Positions 31,687-39,285 of a stretch of 47,014 bases of DNA are shown here, piece by piece (the stretch's first letter is position 1; the number at the start of each line of letters is the position of its first letter). The notes beneath the pieces were generated by a model. It searched no databases. It had not been told where the DNA came from and worked only from the letters and a program-made list of their open reading frames with translations. A program made the translations under genes and the position numbers. The DNA is from Candidatus Woesearchaeota archaeon (GTDB taxonomy: Archaea > Nanobdellota > Nanobdellia > Woesearchaeales > UBA10216). The stretch lies in NCBI GenBank assembly GCA_016185705.1, contig JACPMZ010000006.1, positions 1-47,014 on the forward strand, written 5' to 3'.

Positions 31687-31730
31687 GTAATATCTAAACT
31701 TTTTTATATCCGCTTTCGCATGTTCAATTT

Positions 31731-32891
31731 ATGAAATCAATTGTTGTAGTAGGCGCCGGCTTTGCTGGCGCTTATGCTGCCCGAGGCATTCTTAGGCGTT
31801 TGCCCGCAGATTACCAGCTGGTTCTCATTAATCCCTCTCCGGATTTTGTGTTTAAGCCGTTGATTCATGAGCTTGCAACCGGTGTTTTTGGAAAATCTGT
31901 TGTTACAGAACCCATTGGGAGCTTTCTCCGCCATAAAAGGTTTCAGTTTGTCCAGGCCGCTGCCACGAAAATTGATTTGCAGAAGCAGTCTGTATCTGTT
32001 GGCAGGAGAAGCGTTGGATACGATTACCTTGTATTGGCTTCCGGTTCCGGCACTAATTTTTTTGGCGTTCCCGGAGCTGAAAAATTCTGCTGTAAGCTGG
32101 AATCAGTAAAGGATGCTGCGCTGATTAAGTCAGCCCTGCTGTCCTTAAGGCAGAATTCCCGGATTGTCATTATCGGAGGCGGGCCAACAGGCATTGAGCT
32201 TTCTGCTGAAGTGGCTGTGTTCGCTTCGCAGCTGAAAAAGAATGCGTCAGTAACAGTTATTGACATCTCTCCCAGGCTTTTGCCGCAGGTCAGCGGCAGG
32301 TTCCGCGCTAAGGTTCAAAAATATCTGCTTAAGCACAGCATAAGCTTTCTTCCCGGCAGCGGCGCAGCCAAAATCAGCAAAAATTCGGTAACAACCGGCA
32401 AAGGCAGTAAATTGCATGCTGATTTGATTATCTGGGCTGCCGGCATCAAGCCAAATTTAATTGCAGCTTCTCAGCGCATTCATCAGGTTGAAGGGTATTT
32501 TGCAGTTGACAAGTATCTCCGCCTGAAAAATTGCAGAAACGTTTTTGCTGCCGGAGACTGCGCTTTCGTGGTTAATCCGGACGGCAAGCCGGTTCCTGCT
32601 TTGGCCCAGTCAGCTGTTGCAGAGGGCAGCGCTGTCGCCAAAAATGTTTTGGCAGATATTAACAATAAGCCGCTGCATGAATTTGTGTTCCATAGCAAGG
32701 GCTTTATCCTGACGCTGGGCAGGGGATACGCTGTTGCCGACATTAAGGGCTTTGTTTTTGCTGGCTTTTTCGCGTGGTGGCTTAACCGCTTGGCGTATCT
32801 GACGGCTATGATGACCTTCCCCCACAGATTTTATGTCCTGATGAAGTGGAAGATCGGCTTTTTCCGGAGGAGGAATGCAAAAAAAATTTGA
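31731..32891 (+). CDS. Type II NADH dehydrogenase-like FAD oxidoreductase
   Basis: 386 residues. The FAD-binding VVVGAGFAGAYAARG motif (residues 4-18) and second nucleotide-binding IIGGGPTGIELSAEVA (about 146-161) are clear. The NVFAAGDCAFV motif (about 266-276) and a C-terminal amphipathic/hydrophobic stretch for membrane contact (FFAWWLNRLAYLTAMM) are also present. It fits NDH-2, which passes electrons from NADH to quinone without pumping. DoxX nearby could be a related membrane redox partner. TATA CTTTTTTATATC is 27 bases upstream. The stop is followed immediately by the convergent nurA stop. Confidence 0.85.
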   Translation: MKSIVVVGAGFAGAYAARGILRRLPADYQLVLINPSPDFVFKPLIHELATGVFGKSVVTEPIGSFLRHKRFQFVQAAATKIDLQKQSVSVGRRSVGYDYLVLASGSGTNFFGVPGAEKFCCKLESVKDAALIKSALLSLRQNSRIVIIGGGPTGIELSAEVAVFASQLKKNASVTVIDISPRLLPQVSGRFRAKVQKYLLKHSISFLPGSGAAKISKNSVTTGKGSKLHADLIIWAAGIKPNLIAASQRIHQVEGYFAVDKYLRLKNCRNVFAAGDCAFVVNPDGKPVPALAQSAVAEGSAVAKNVLADINNKPLHEFVFHSKGFILTLGRGYAVADIKGFVFAGFFAWWLNRLAYLTAMMTFPHRFYVLMKWKIGFFRRRNAKKI

Positions 32892-33845
32892 TTACATGCT
32901 GTCCAGTATCTCATGCGCATTCACCGCCGCCAGACTTTTTCTAAGTTCGCTCCACTTATTTCCTGCTGCCGCAAACAGCTTGGCTTTCATGTAGTCAGCT
33001 TCTTTCCCGCTTATCCTTGCAAGTTTGTCAGCCAGTATTAATCCGTAGGGGTAGCCGGGAAATGTCAGTTCCCGGGCATTTTCCTTTAATTCCGCTGCTG
33101 CTTCAGCTATTTGTTCTTTTTGATTATTGTAAACTTCAGTCCTGAAAACGTGGCTGCTTTTTTCGTGCAGCTTCACAAAAAGCATCTCTGCCCTGTGGAA
33201 GTCAGTCGCTATTTCCGCTACCGGGTAATAATACCATGCGCCGTTGCTGCGTTTTGCGTTTATCATGGCAGCATATGAGCTGCCTTTCTCTGTAACCAGA
33301 GTGGTGGTTTTTGCCAGCGCTGCCACTGTTATGTGCTTTGCCGCTGCAATGCTGAATAATTCGTCCAAATGGAGCTTTTCCATTTCATTTTCAGCTTCCA
33401 GCGTCCCGTCAAGCACGATAGTTCCTTCATTCAGCATTTCAGTTGCAAACCTTATTTCGCTTGATTTCCTTATGCTTTCGCATAAGCTGGCCACGTCTTT
33501 TCCGTGCACTTCCTCTATTCCGCTGCCAAAAATTCTGGCTGCAGCCCCTTTTTCATTGGAAGCTGCCAATACGTAGAATTCCCTTTTCCTGCTGGTAACG
33601 AGCTTGTTGTTTTTCATTACAACTGCCGCGTTTCTCATCAGCTGCAGGCTCAGTCCGGGCGCGCTTACAAGCTCAGCGTTTCCGCCGTCAACGAATGTCA
33701 GCATTTGCCCCCTGCCTTTTCCAATGTCCTTGTAATTATTTTCAGAGAACTTGACTGGCTTGTAGCGCCTGTTGCTGAATACTGGCTCGCTGCCTTCCGC
33801 TTTTTGCAGTCTGTTTCTGATTTCATCTATTATTTGCTGCAGCAT
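32892..33845 (-). CDS. nurA: NurA-domain 5'-3' nuclease
   Basis: 317 residues. The first catalytic strand is FVDGGNAEL (Asp53). The second motif VLDGTLE and the C-terminal FPGYPYGLILADKLARIS region follow the NurA pattern. NurA works with the HerA helicase to resect DNA ends; herA is not adjacent, unlike many archaeal genomes. A TATA-like AATTATAAG at 33868-33876 sits 27 bases upstream of ATG 33845, overlapping the divergent promoter of the next gene. Confidence 0.85.
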   Translation of the reverse strand: MLQQIIDEIRNRLQKAEGSEPVFSNRRYKPVKFSENNYKDIGKGRGQMLTFVDGGNAELVSAPGLSLQLMRNAAVVMKNNKLVTSRKREFYVLAASNEKGAAARIFGSGIEEVHGKDVASLCESIRKSSEIRFATEMLNEGTIVLDGTLEAENEMEKLHLDELFSIAAAKHITVAALAKTTTLVTEKGSSYAAMINAKRSNGAWYYYPVAEIATDFHRAEMLFVKLHEKSSHVFRTEVYNNQKEQIAEAAAELKENARELTFPGYPYGLILADKLARISGKEADYMKAKLFAAAGNKWSELRKSLAAVNAHEILDSM

Positions 33846-33883
33846 AAAAAAAGCTTATATAGCAGTTGCTTATAATTTTTGTT

Positions 33884-34516
33884 ATGGATTCTGTCAAGAT
33901 GCTGCTGGCTGCTTTGTTTGTGCTGGTAATCTTTCTGGGCAACTTTGTTTACCTCTTCAACAACCATGGCTTTCACGAGTCTCAATTTGAGCAGCTGGGA
34001 GTAAATCAAACGCTTGCGCTTAACGTTGTTGCTTTTGTTGCCGGGAAATCAGCGTTAAGCGAAGGATTTAATGAGAGGGAAAGTTCTCATTTGGCAGACG
34101 TGGCTAAACTTTTTTTCAGGATTAAGATTGTTTATTATTCAGTTTTAGCTGCTGCAGCTGCTGTTCTTATCTGCCTGTTGTTCACCCGCAGATTTAACCC
34201 GGCAGTTCCGGCATCTGTAACGATGGCAGGCGCAATTTCGCTGCTGCTGTTGCTGATTTTATTTTTATTGTCAATTAATTTCCAAATCTTTTTCAGCGCC
34301 ATACATAAACCTTTTTTTGCTGCAGACACCTGGCTTTTTCCCTCGGATTCGCTGTTAATCAAAGCGTTCCCGCAGCAGTATTTCCAGAACTTCATGTTTA
34401 AGCTGCTCAGACTGATTTTTATCAACTCGGCATTATTCTTCGGCATTGGGCTGTTTGTTGGAAAAAAATTTAAGCAGCAGCCCCTGGTAAAGGGCAATGA
34501 TGCCGAAAAACTGTAA
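33884..34516 (+). CDS. DUF1461 (TIGR01906-like) integral membrane protein
   Basis: 210 residues with four membrane helices and a long second exterior loop. The family landmark is present near residues 140-175: HKPFFAADTWLFPSDSLLIK, then FPQQYF. An N-terminal NHGFHESQF follows helix 1, also typical. Function is unknown. ATG 33884 is preferred over the upstream in-frame codon because TATA GCTTATATAG lies 27 bases before it. It overlaps the YkgJ-like gene by 20 bases. Confidence 0.78.
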   Translation: MDSVKMLLAALFVLVIFLGNFVYLFNNHGFHESQFEQLGVNQTLALNVVAFVAGKSALSEGFNERESSHLADVAKLFFRIKIVYYSVLAAAAAVLICLLFTRRFNPAVPASVTMAGAISLLLLLILFLLSINFQIFFSAIHKPFFAADTWLFPSDSLLIKAFPQQYFQNFMFKLLRLIFINSALFFGIGLFVGKKFKQQPLVKGNDAEKL

Positions 34517-34880
34517 TTTCTGCGGCCTGTGCTGCACATTGGCTGTTAAAGTTACTGAGGCAGAAGTCAGGAACATTGAGCAGCTCGGCCACAGCCGCGA
34601 AGACTTCACTGAGAAGGATGCAGGCGGCAACACAATTTTAAAGCGTCCCGGCGGCTGGTGCTGTTTCTTTGAGCGCAAAAACGGCGTTGGCGTATGCAAA
34701 ATATATGAAAAACGCCCGGCGCCCTGCAAGGACTTTCCGGGCAAGCCGCTGTGCGATTTGAGGGATAATGTTGTATTCCGTCTTTCCAAAAACATGCACC
34801 CGAATGTTAAGCTTCTGTGGGAAAAAGCGCCTAAGAAATCAGATCCTTTGCCGAAGGAAGAGCCTGAGTTTCCGCTCTAA
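34497..34880 (+). CDS. YkgJ-family cysteine-cluster protein
   Basis: 127 residues. The conserved cysteines appear in order: CNFCGLCC at the start, WCCFFE with a following C in GVCKIYEKRPAPCKDFPG, then CDLRD. This matches the YkgJ (UPF0153) family of predicted zinc- or iron-sulfur-binding proteins of unknown function. It overlaps the DUF1461 gene and meets vapC tail to tail with a 4-base overlap. Confidence 0.85.
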   Translation: MMPKNCNFCGLCCTLAVKVTEAEVRNIEQLGHSREDFTEKDAGGNTILKRPGGWCCFFERKNGVGVCKIYEKRPAPCKDFPGKPLCDLRDNVVFRLSKNMHPNVKLLWEKAPKKSDPLPKEEPEFPL

Positions 34881-35260
34881 TACGTTTCAATCTTTATGTT
34901 AGGAATCCGGTTAAAGTGTTTTACATTGCGTGTTGTTATAGTGGAAATGCCTTTACTTAACGAAATTCCTGCCGTCAGACAATCAGCATCTGGAATTTTC
35001 ACTCCTTTTTTAATTAGATTTGCTGAAATCTCAGCTGATCTTACAATCCCTCCTTCGTCTAGCTCTAGCATCCGTATTCCTTCAAGCACGTCGAACGCCC
35101 TTTCCGACGCCTTTGATGGGTTGTCGTCAAGAAAAAATCCTCTTACAATTTCGAACACATTAATTTGTGTCGTAACTACGTTTTCTTTCTCGACTATTTT
35201 CTTTGTTTCTTCAGAACCATCCAAAAAATCTATTAAAAATGTGGTATCAACTACTTTCAT
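34877..35260 (-). CDS. VapC-like PIN-domain ribonuclease toxin
   Basis: 127 residues. The PIN-domain acidic residues are present: VVDTTFLIDFL (Asp5), NVFEIVRG (Glu), the central KKGVKIPDADCLTAGI (Asp pair) and the final TITTRNVKHFNRI. It is a Mg2+-dependent RNase, usually cutting tRNA or rRNA. ATG 35260 is chosen because PIN domains start at this strand; it overlaps the antitoxin gene by 14 bases. Together they form a VapBC module. Confidence 0.88.
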   Translation of the reverse strand: MKVVDTTFLIDFLDGSEETKKIVEKENVVTTQINVFEIVRGFFLDDNPSKASERAFDVLEGIRMLELDEGGIVRSAEISANLIKKGVKIPDADCLTAGISLSKGISTITTRNVKHFNRIPNIKIETY

Positions 35261-35495
35261 GTCTTTTAAGCCTCTCATCAAGAAGTTCAATGTTCATTTT
35301 TCTTATTCTTTCCAAGTCATTTCTCATCTTAGCGGCTTCTTTGTTTGATAATATCCCGAACAAATCCATCAAGGTTTTCCTGTTTTTTCTTGCAAATACT
35401 CTCTTTATCTCTTGGGAAAAGCTTTCGTCCCTGAATTTACTGGCTGCCAGTATGTTGTACGCGTCCTCGGTAATTGTAAGAGTTTTCGTAGCCAT
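35247..35495 (-). CDS. VapB-like antitoxin (DUF217 type)
   Basis: 82 residues. An N-terminal DNA-binding strand-helix region (ATKTLTITEDAYNILAASK) and SFSQEIKRVF give the DUF217/VapB pattern of archaea. The C-terminal charged helix would wrap the toxin. ATG 35495 is placed 27 bases after TATA TTTTATATAC. The palindrome TACACGTA-4-TACGTGTA lies at the transcription start, as expected for autorepression by the VapBC complex. Confidence 0.8.
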   Translation of the reverse strand: MATKTLTITEDAYNILAASKFRDESFSQEIKRVFARKNRKTLMDLFGILSNKEAAKMRNDLERIRKMNIELLDERLKRHESS

Positions 35496-35500
35496 GCGTT

Positions 35501-35520
35501 TACACGTAAACATACGTGTA
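35501..35520 (-). promoter_or_regulatory. VapBC operator TACACGTA-AACA-TACGTGTA
   Basis: Perfect 8-bp arms with a 4-bp spacer sit between the TATA box and the vapB start. It is the strongest palindrome of the three TAC...GTA sites in this window. Confidence 0.65.
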
Positions 35521-35667
35521 TATAAAACTTTTGGTTTCCTGAATATTGACCGTTGCATCAAAAACAGTTCCAAAAAGCAAAAATCCAACCAGATAATTTA
35601 TCTTCAATATTGAAGTAAACTGGTTTCTTGACAACTGCTAATAGCGAAATTAATGCTTCGGAAATAA

Positions 35668-36930
35668 TTAGAAGAACTCCCCCAGCCCTTTCTGCTGCTT
35701 CACTTTGATTTCCTCCTTTTTTTCTTCAGCAACTTTTCCCAGAGCAGGCTCACCGTAAACGCCGTCATACCCGGGCTTTACTTCTATCTTTCCTTCTCTG
35801 TTGGCAATTATCGCAGCAGCTAATTTTTCATCAGCAACTTTTGCCAGTTCCTCTTCGCTTGCATTAAGCAAAGCATTAAATTCATTCCCGAACTTTTCAA
35901 GAATTGGGTTGTAAGCAGCCCAGTTTTTTTTGCTGTACAGTGTTCCCCCATTCAGCGCAACGATTAACTCTGACAGCGGCATTAATCTTTTGAACGGGAT
36001 TGCTCCTGCTGGCGTGAATCCTTCTTTTCTGTCTGCGAGCTGCTCAACCCTGTTCAGCACTCCGATTGTCATTTCGCGCCTGCACGCCGGACAGATTTTG
36101 TTCACTTTTCCTGATTCGGCAGGGCTCATTGAAACTTTGCAGTTTCTGTGCCCGTCAAAATGGTATTTTCCGTATCCGGGGTCAACTTCAATTGTTTCAG
36201 TAAATCCTTTTCTTTCCCTTATCGCAGCTAAGATGTTCTTGTAGCTTAGTTCCTTCATTTCAAAGACGTTTGCTTCCCTTCCCATTCTCCACGGCCAGAA
36301 GCTGTGCAAGTCGGAGTTTGAAGTGAGCGTAATGTTGTCCAGCTCACTTATGCGCCAGTTCATTTCGGGGTCTGAGCTCATGCCTGTTTCAATTGAATGG
36401 ATGAGCTTCACCTTTTCCTGAAAGCATTCTTTCAGGGAGTCAAAGCCTGATTCTGAGCCGAATATCCCGAACCATGGTGTCCAGGCATGGGCCGGGATTA
36501 CTTCTATTTCGCTGCTGAGCGCATGCATTTTTTCCACTAATTCAATGCTGCTGAAGCCAAATATGGGCCTTCCGTCATAGTCAACCCTGCCTTTGCTCAG
36601 GAGAAACTCGTTTATTTGCTTAACAACTTCCAGACTCGGCGCATATAAAAGGTAGTGAATCCGCCTTCCTTTTCCGCCCTGTGTATAGACCAGGGCAATT
36701 TCTGTCTGCAGCACGAAGGGAAAGCTGTTTTTGCTTTTGAGGATTCCTGTTCCGTCCTCGCTCAGGTTTGCCTTTATCTCCTCAATCCATTTCGGGTGCG
36801 TGAAGTCGCCTGTTCCAAGAAGGTTAACGCCTTTTATCCTTGCGTATTTTTCCAGGTTTTCCAGGTCAAGGGCTTTGCTTGTGGCCCTTGCGTATTTGCT
36901 GTGAATGTGCAAATCGGCTATTATTCTCAT
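35668..36930 (-). CDS. endoQ: Endonuclease Q (PHP-domain DNA repair nuclease)
   Basis: 420 residues. The PHP domain opens with IIADLHIHSKYA (Asp6, His8, His10), then GTGDFTHPKW, VIPAHAWTPWFGIFG and SNSDLHSF, all metal ligands of EndoQ. A zinc-ribbon-like CPACRR and helical C-terminal region follow. The last eight residues QKGLGEFF form a textbook PCNA-interacting box. EndoQ nicks 5' of uracil, hypoxanthine and other damaged bases. A TATA-like CAAATAAAAAG precedes the start at about 27 bases. Confidence 0.93.
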   Translation of the reverse strand: MRIIADLHIHSKYARATSKALDLENLEKYARIKGVNLLGTGDFTHPKWIEEIKANLSEDGTGILKSKNSFPFVLQTEIALVYTQGGKGRRIHYLLYAPSLEVVKQINEFLLSKGRVDYDGRPIFGFSSIELVEKMHALSSEIEVIPAHAWTPWFGIFGSESGFDSLKECFQEKVKLIHSIETGMSSDPEMNWRISELDNITLTSNSDLHSFWPWRMGREANVFEMKELSYKNILAAIRERKGFTETIEVDPGYGKYHFDGHRNCKVSMSPAESGKVNKICPACRREMTIGVLNRVEQLADRKEGFTPAGAIPFKRLMPLSELIVALNGGTLYSKKNWAAYNPILEKFGNEFNALLNASEEELAKVADEKLAAAIIANREGKIEVKPGYDGVYGEPALGKVAEEKKEEIKVKQQKGLGEFF

Positions 36931-37010
36931 TCATCATCAAAAAATATGGCTCTTTTTATTTGTTGTTATCTGTAAAAACTTTTATTCAGAAAAACAATAT
37001 CTAATGTCTG

Positions 37011-38471
37011 CTAGTATCTTCCCCTGCGATTCCACCGTCTTGGCGGGTGGTGTCTGGGGCCGCTTGGTCTGTGCGGGTTGCCTCCGCTGCGTTCGTTGCT
37101 TCTCCATGGTTCGCTGCTCCGCTGCGCTCCATTGCCCCGCCATTCTTCCTTGCTTTTCCATGTTTCGTTGCTTCTTCCCGTCCTGTTGTTTTGCCATGGT
37201 TGGCTGCCTCTTTGCGCTCCATTGCCTCGCCATTCTTCCTTGCTTCTCCATGTTTCGTTGCTTCTTCCTGTGCTGTTGTTTTGCCATGGTTGGCTGCTCC
37301 GCTGCGCTCCATTGCCTCGCCATCTGCTGCCTGTTCCGTCAGCCCGTATTGCGATTATCCTCTTCAGATACGGCTTCTCCAGCTTCTCAATTTTAAAATC
37401 AGTGTATTCGCGCAGTATTCGCGAAAAGTTGTCGTGGTCATAGTCGCTGAGAATGTTTATTGCCTTTCCTTCGTCCCCTGCCCTTGCTGTTCTTCCTATT
37501 CTGTGGATGTAGTCCTTGGGCACTTTGGGAATCTCGTAATTGTATACGTGCGAGACGTTGTTGATGTGCAGGCCCCTCGCAGCCAGGTCGGTGCATACAA
37601 GCACGCTGGCTTTGCCTTCATTAAACAGCTGGATTGTGTGCGTCCGCTTGTTTTGCGATAATGCGCCGTGGATTGCGATTGCATCCAGTTTGTTTGTCCG
37701 CAGATTTTTTACTACAAACTCGGCTGTGCGTCTTGTGTTGCAGAACACCATGACCAGCTTCCGCTGCTCATTCTGGAGCAGGTGTGCCAGTAATGAAAGC
37801 TTCATGTTTTTTGCCACGTCGTAGTACACTTGCCGCAGCTTGCTTGGGTCCACCATTTTTTCCGCATTTACTTTAACAGGGTTCTTCAGGTATTTCTGTG
37901 CAAGCCCCTGTATTTCATGGGGTATGGTGGCTGAGAAGAACATTGTCTGCCTGTTGGATGGGCATGCCCGTATGATTTTTTCAACGTCATCTATGAATCC
38001 CATGTCAAGCATCCTGTCTGCCTCGTCCAGGACAAGCATTCTTACGTTCAGCAGGTTGGCTGTTTTTCTTTCAAGGTGGTCCAGCAGCCTGCCTGGAGTT
38101 GCGACAATGACATGCGCTCTCTCCAAGTCCCGAATCTGCGGTTCTATGGAAACGCCGCCGTAAACAGAGGCAATCCTTAAGTTCCTGCCTCGCGACAGCT
38201 TCCACAAAACTTCTTTTACCTGCTGCGCAAGCTCCCGTGTTGGCGTAAGTATCAGTGCCTGCAGCTTTCCTTCCGGCTGCGCAGCCTGGATTATTCCGCA
38301 GCCGAACGCGAGTGTTTTTCCGGAGCCGGTTGCCGATTCTCCTATGACGTCCTTCCCTTCAAGTATGGCTGGGATTGATTTCTCCTGAATTTCCGTAGGG
38401 GTTGAAATTCCCATTCCCCTGACTGCCTCCAGTATTTCTTTGCTTAACCTGTAATTCTCAAATTCGTTCAT
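37011..38471 (-). CDS. DEAD-box RNA helicase with repeated Arg/Asn/Trp-rich tail
   Basis: 486 residues. All DEAD-box motifs are present: Q motif, I (SATGSGKT), Ia (PTRELAQQ), Ib (TPGRLLDHL), II (VLDEADRML), III (FSAT), IV-V (VCTDLAARGLHI) and VI (HRIGRTARAG). After the core comes a ~110-residue basic tail with 30-residue repeats (WRGNGAQRSSQPWQNN...), ending in Arg/Pro-rich sequence, probably RNA-binding and disordered. ATG 38471 has a GGAGG Shine-Dalgarno and a leader of nearly 100 bases after TATA CATTTATATAC at 38571. That leader is unusual here and recalls cold-inducible helicase messages. Confidence 0.9.
   Translation of the reverse strand: MNEFENYRLSKEILEAVRGMGISTPTEIQEKSIPAILEGKDVIGESATGSGKTLAFGCGIIQAAQPEGKLQALILTPTRELAQQVKEVLWKLSRGRNLRIASVYGGVSIEPQIRDLERAHVIVATPGRLLDHLERKTANLLNVRMLVLDEADRMLDMGFIDDVEKIIRACPSNRQTMFFSATIPHEIQGLAQKYLKNPVKVNAEKMVDPSKLRQVYYDVAKNMKLSLLAHLLQNEQRKLVMVFCNTRRTAEFVVKNLRTNKLDAIAIHGALSQNKRTHTIQLFNEGKASVLVCTDLAARGLHINNVSHVYNYEIPKVPKDYIHRIGRTARAGDEGKAINILSDYDHDNFSRILREYTDFKIEKLEKPYLKRIIAIRADGTGSRWRGNGAQRSSQPWQNNSTGRSNETWRSKEEWRGNGAQRGSQPWQNNRTGRSNETWKSKEEWRGNGAQRSSEPWRSNERSGGNPHRPSGPRHHPPRRWNRRGRY
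37090..37325 (-). repeat. 90-bp tandem repeat within the helicase gene tail
   Basis: Two full 90-bp units and a partial third encode near-identical 30-residue blocks. The units differ at a few bases only, so the repeat expanded recently and in frame. Two other frames also stay open across it, a by-product of the repetition. Confidence 0.8.
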
Positions 38472-38630
38472 TCTATTCCTCCGCACTGCTTTAGAAAAAG
38501 CAAAATGTCCAGATTTCTGAGCAAGTGCTTTCTCGTACTAACTATGCTGTTGATTTGCTGCTAAACCCCTGTATATAAATGTTTCGGTTTTATACTACTG
38601 CGGGGTGGTTCAAAAAAAACATTGCCTGGC

Positions 38631-38665
38631 TTAACCATCCGGCCTCCATTTTGCTGCACATGTTT
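38631..38665 (-). other. Remnant of an SDR gene 3' end
   Basis: Read on the minus strand, 38632-38655 gives AKWRPDG followed by a stop. The intact SDR gene ends AKWKPDG at 39278-39300. The DNA (CCATCCGGCCTCCATTTTGC versus CCATCCGGCTTCCACTTCGC) matches at 17 of 20 bases, with most changes at third codon positions. The toxin-like pair lies between the two copies. Confidence 0.5.
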
Positions 38666-38767
38666 ATTCTGTTGACAATCAATCCACCCTATATTTGTCA
38701 AAATTGTCTTGGACTTTGAACAAAAGCACAAAATACAGGGTTATTCAAAGTTTTCTGTTGTTTCTTT

Positions 38768-38998
38768 TTAAGAAGTCAACTGCATTTTTACAGGCAAAGA
38801 AAGCTTTACGTCTTTGAGTCCTTTAGTCCTTTTTCTGAATCCGTGAACAGCTATTCCTGTTACCTTGTTCGTTGCCTTGTCTATCCTTTCAAATATTCCA
38901 TCTCCTAAGTTTTTGAAGTAGCCATCAGTGTATTTGCCGCTGCTTATTTCCAGGAAATCGCCTTCCTCGTCATAATAAATGTTTAGTTCGTTGCTCAT
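38768..38998 (-). CDS. DUF2283-domain protein
   Basis: 76 residues with the DUF2283 signature: IYYDEEGDFLEISSG, then FERIDKATNKVTGIAVHGF. The family is small and of unknown function, frequently encoded beside toxin-like nucleases, where it may act as antitoxin. The start overlaps the stop of the upstream nuclease-like gene (ATGA), consistent with a two-gene module. Confidence 0.82.
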   Translation of the reverse strand: MSNELNIYYDEEGDFLEISSGKYTDGYFKNLGDGIFERIDKATNKVTGIAVHGFRKRTKGLKDVKLSLPVKMQLTS

Positions 38999-39285
38999 TT
39001 TATCTTATCCGTGTAAAGACAGGTTACGATGTATCCTCTGCCATTTAAATACTTAACGGATACGAATAAGTATTCTTTCCTTTTCTTATCGAATTTGTAA
39101 TAATAGTGTATGTCCAAGTCGTGGCTGGCGCGAGTGATTTTATCAGGCTTCAGCAGAGTGTCTTTTATCTGCTCAAGTTTATCACCCATCTCAGGGTGTT
39201 TAAGAATGTGGTCGAACCGTTCGCGGGTTAGGTATATGGTTCTCCCTGATTTATCCTCAGACTCAATAATTATTGCTTCATCCAT
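38995..39285 (-). CDS. Barnase/EndoU/ColicinE5-D/RelE-like (PBECR-type) putative RNase toxin
   Basis: 96 residues. TIYLTRERFDHILKHPEM is followed by KDTLLKPDKI, DIHYYYKFDKKRKEYLFVSVKYL and a final strand YIVTCLYTDKIK. This is the pattern of the phage-type BECR fold nucleases (PBECR4-like). It overlaps the SDR gene end by 8 bases and the DUF2283 gene start by 4. I infer a toxin/antitoxin-like pair; the catalytic residues (probably His/Arg/Tyr) cannot be fixed by eye. Confidence 0.6.
   Translation of the reverse strand: MDEAIIIESEDKSGRTIYLTRERFDHILKHPEMGDKLEQIKDTLLKPDKITRASHDLDIHYYYKFDKKRKEYLFVSVKYLNGRGYIVTCLYTDKIK

Noticed and set aside
36982-37396. Long alternative-frame proteins over the helicase tail
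   Set aside because: They are side effects of the 90-bp repeat staying open in several frames; only the minus-strand helicase frame continues a recognised protein.
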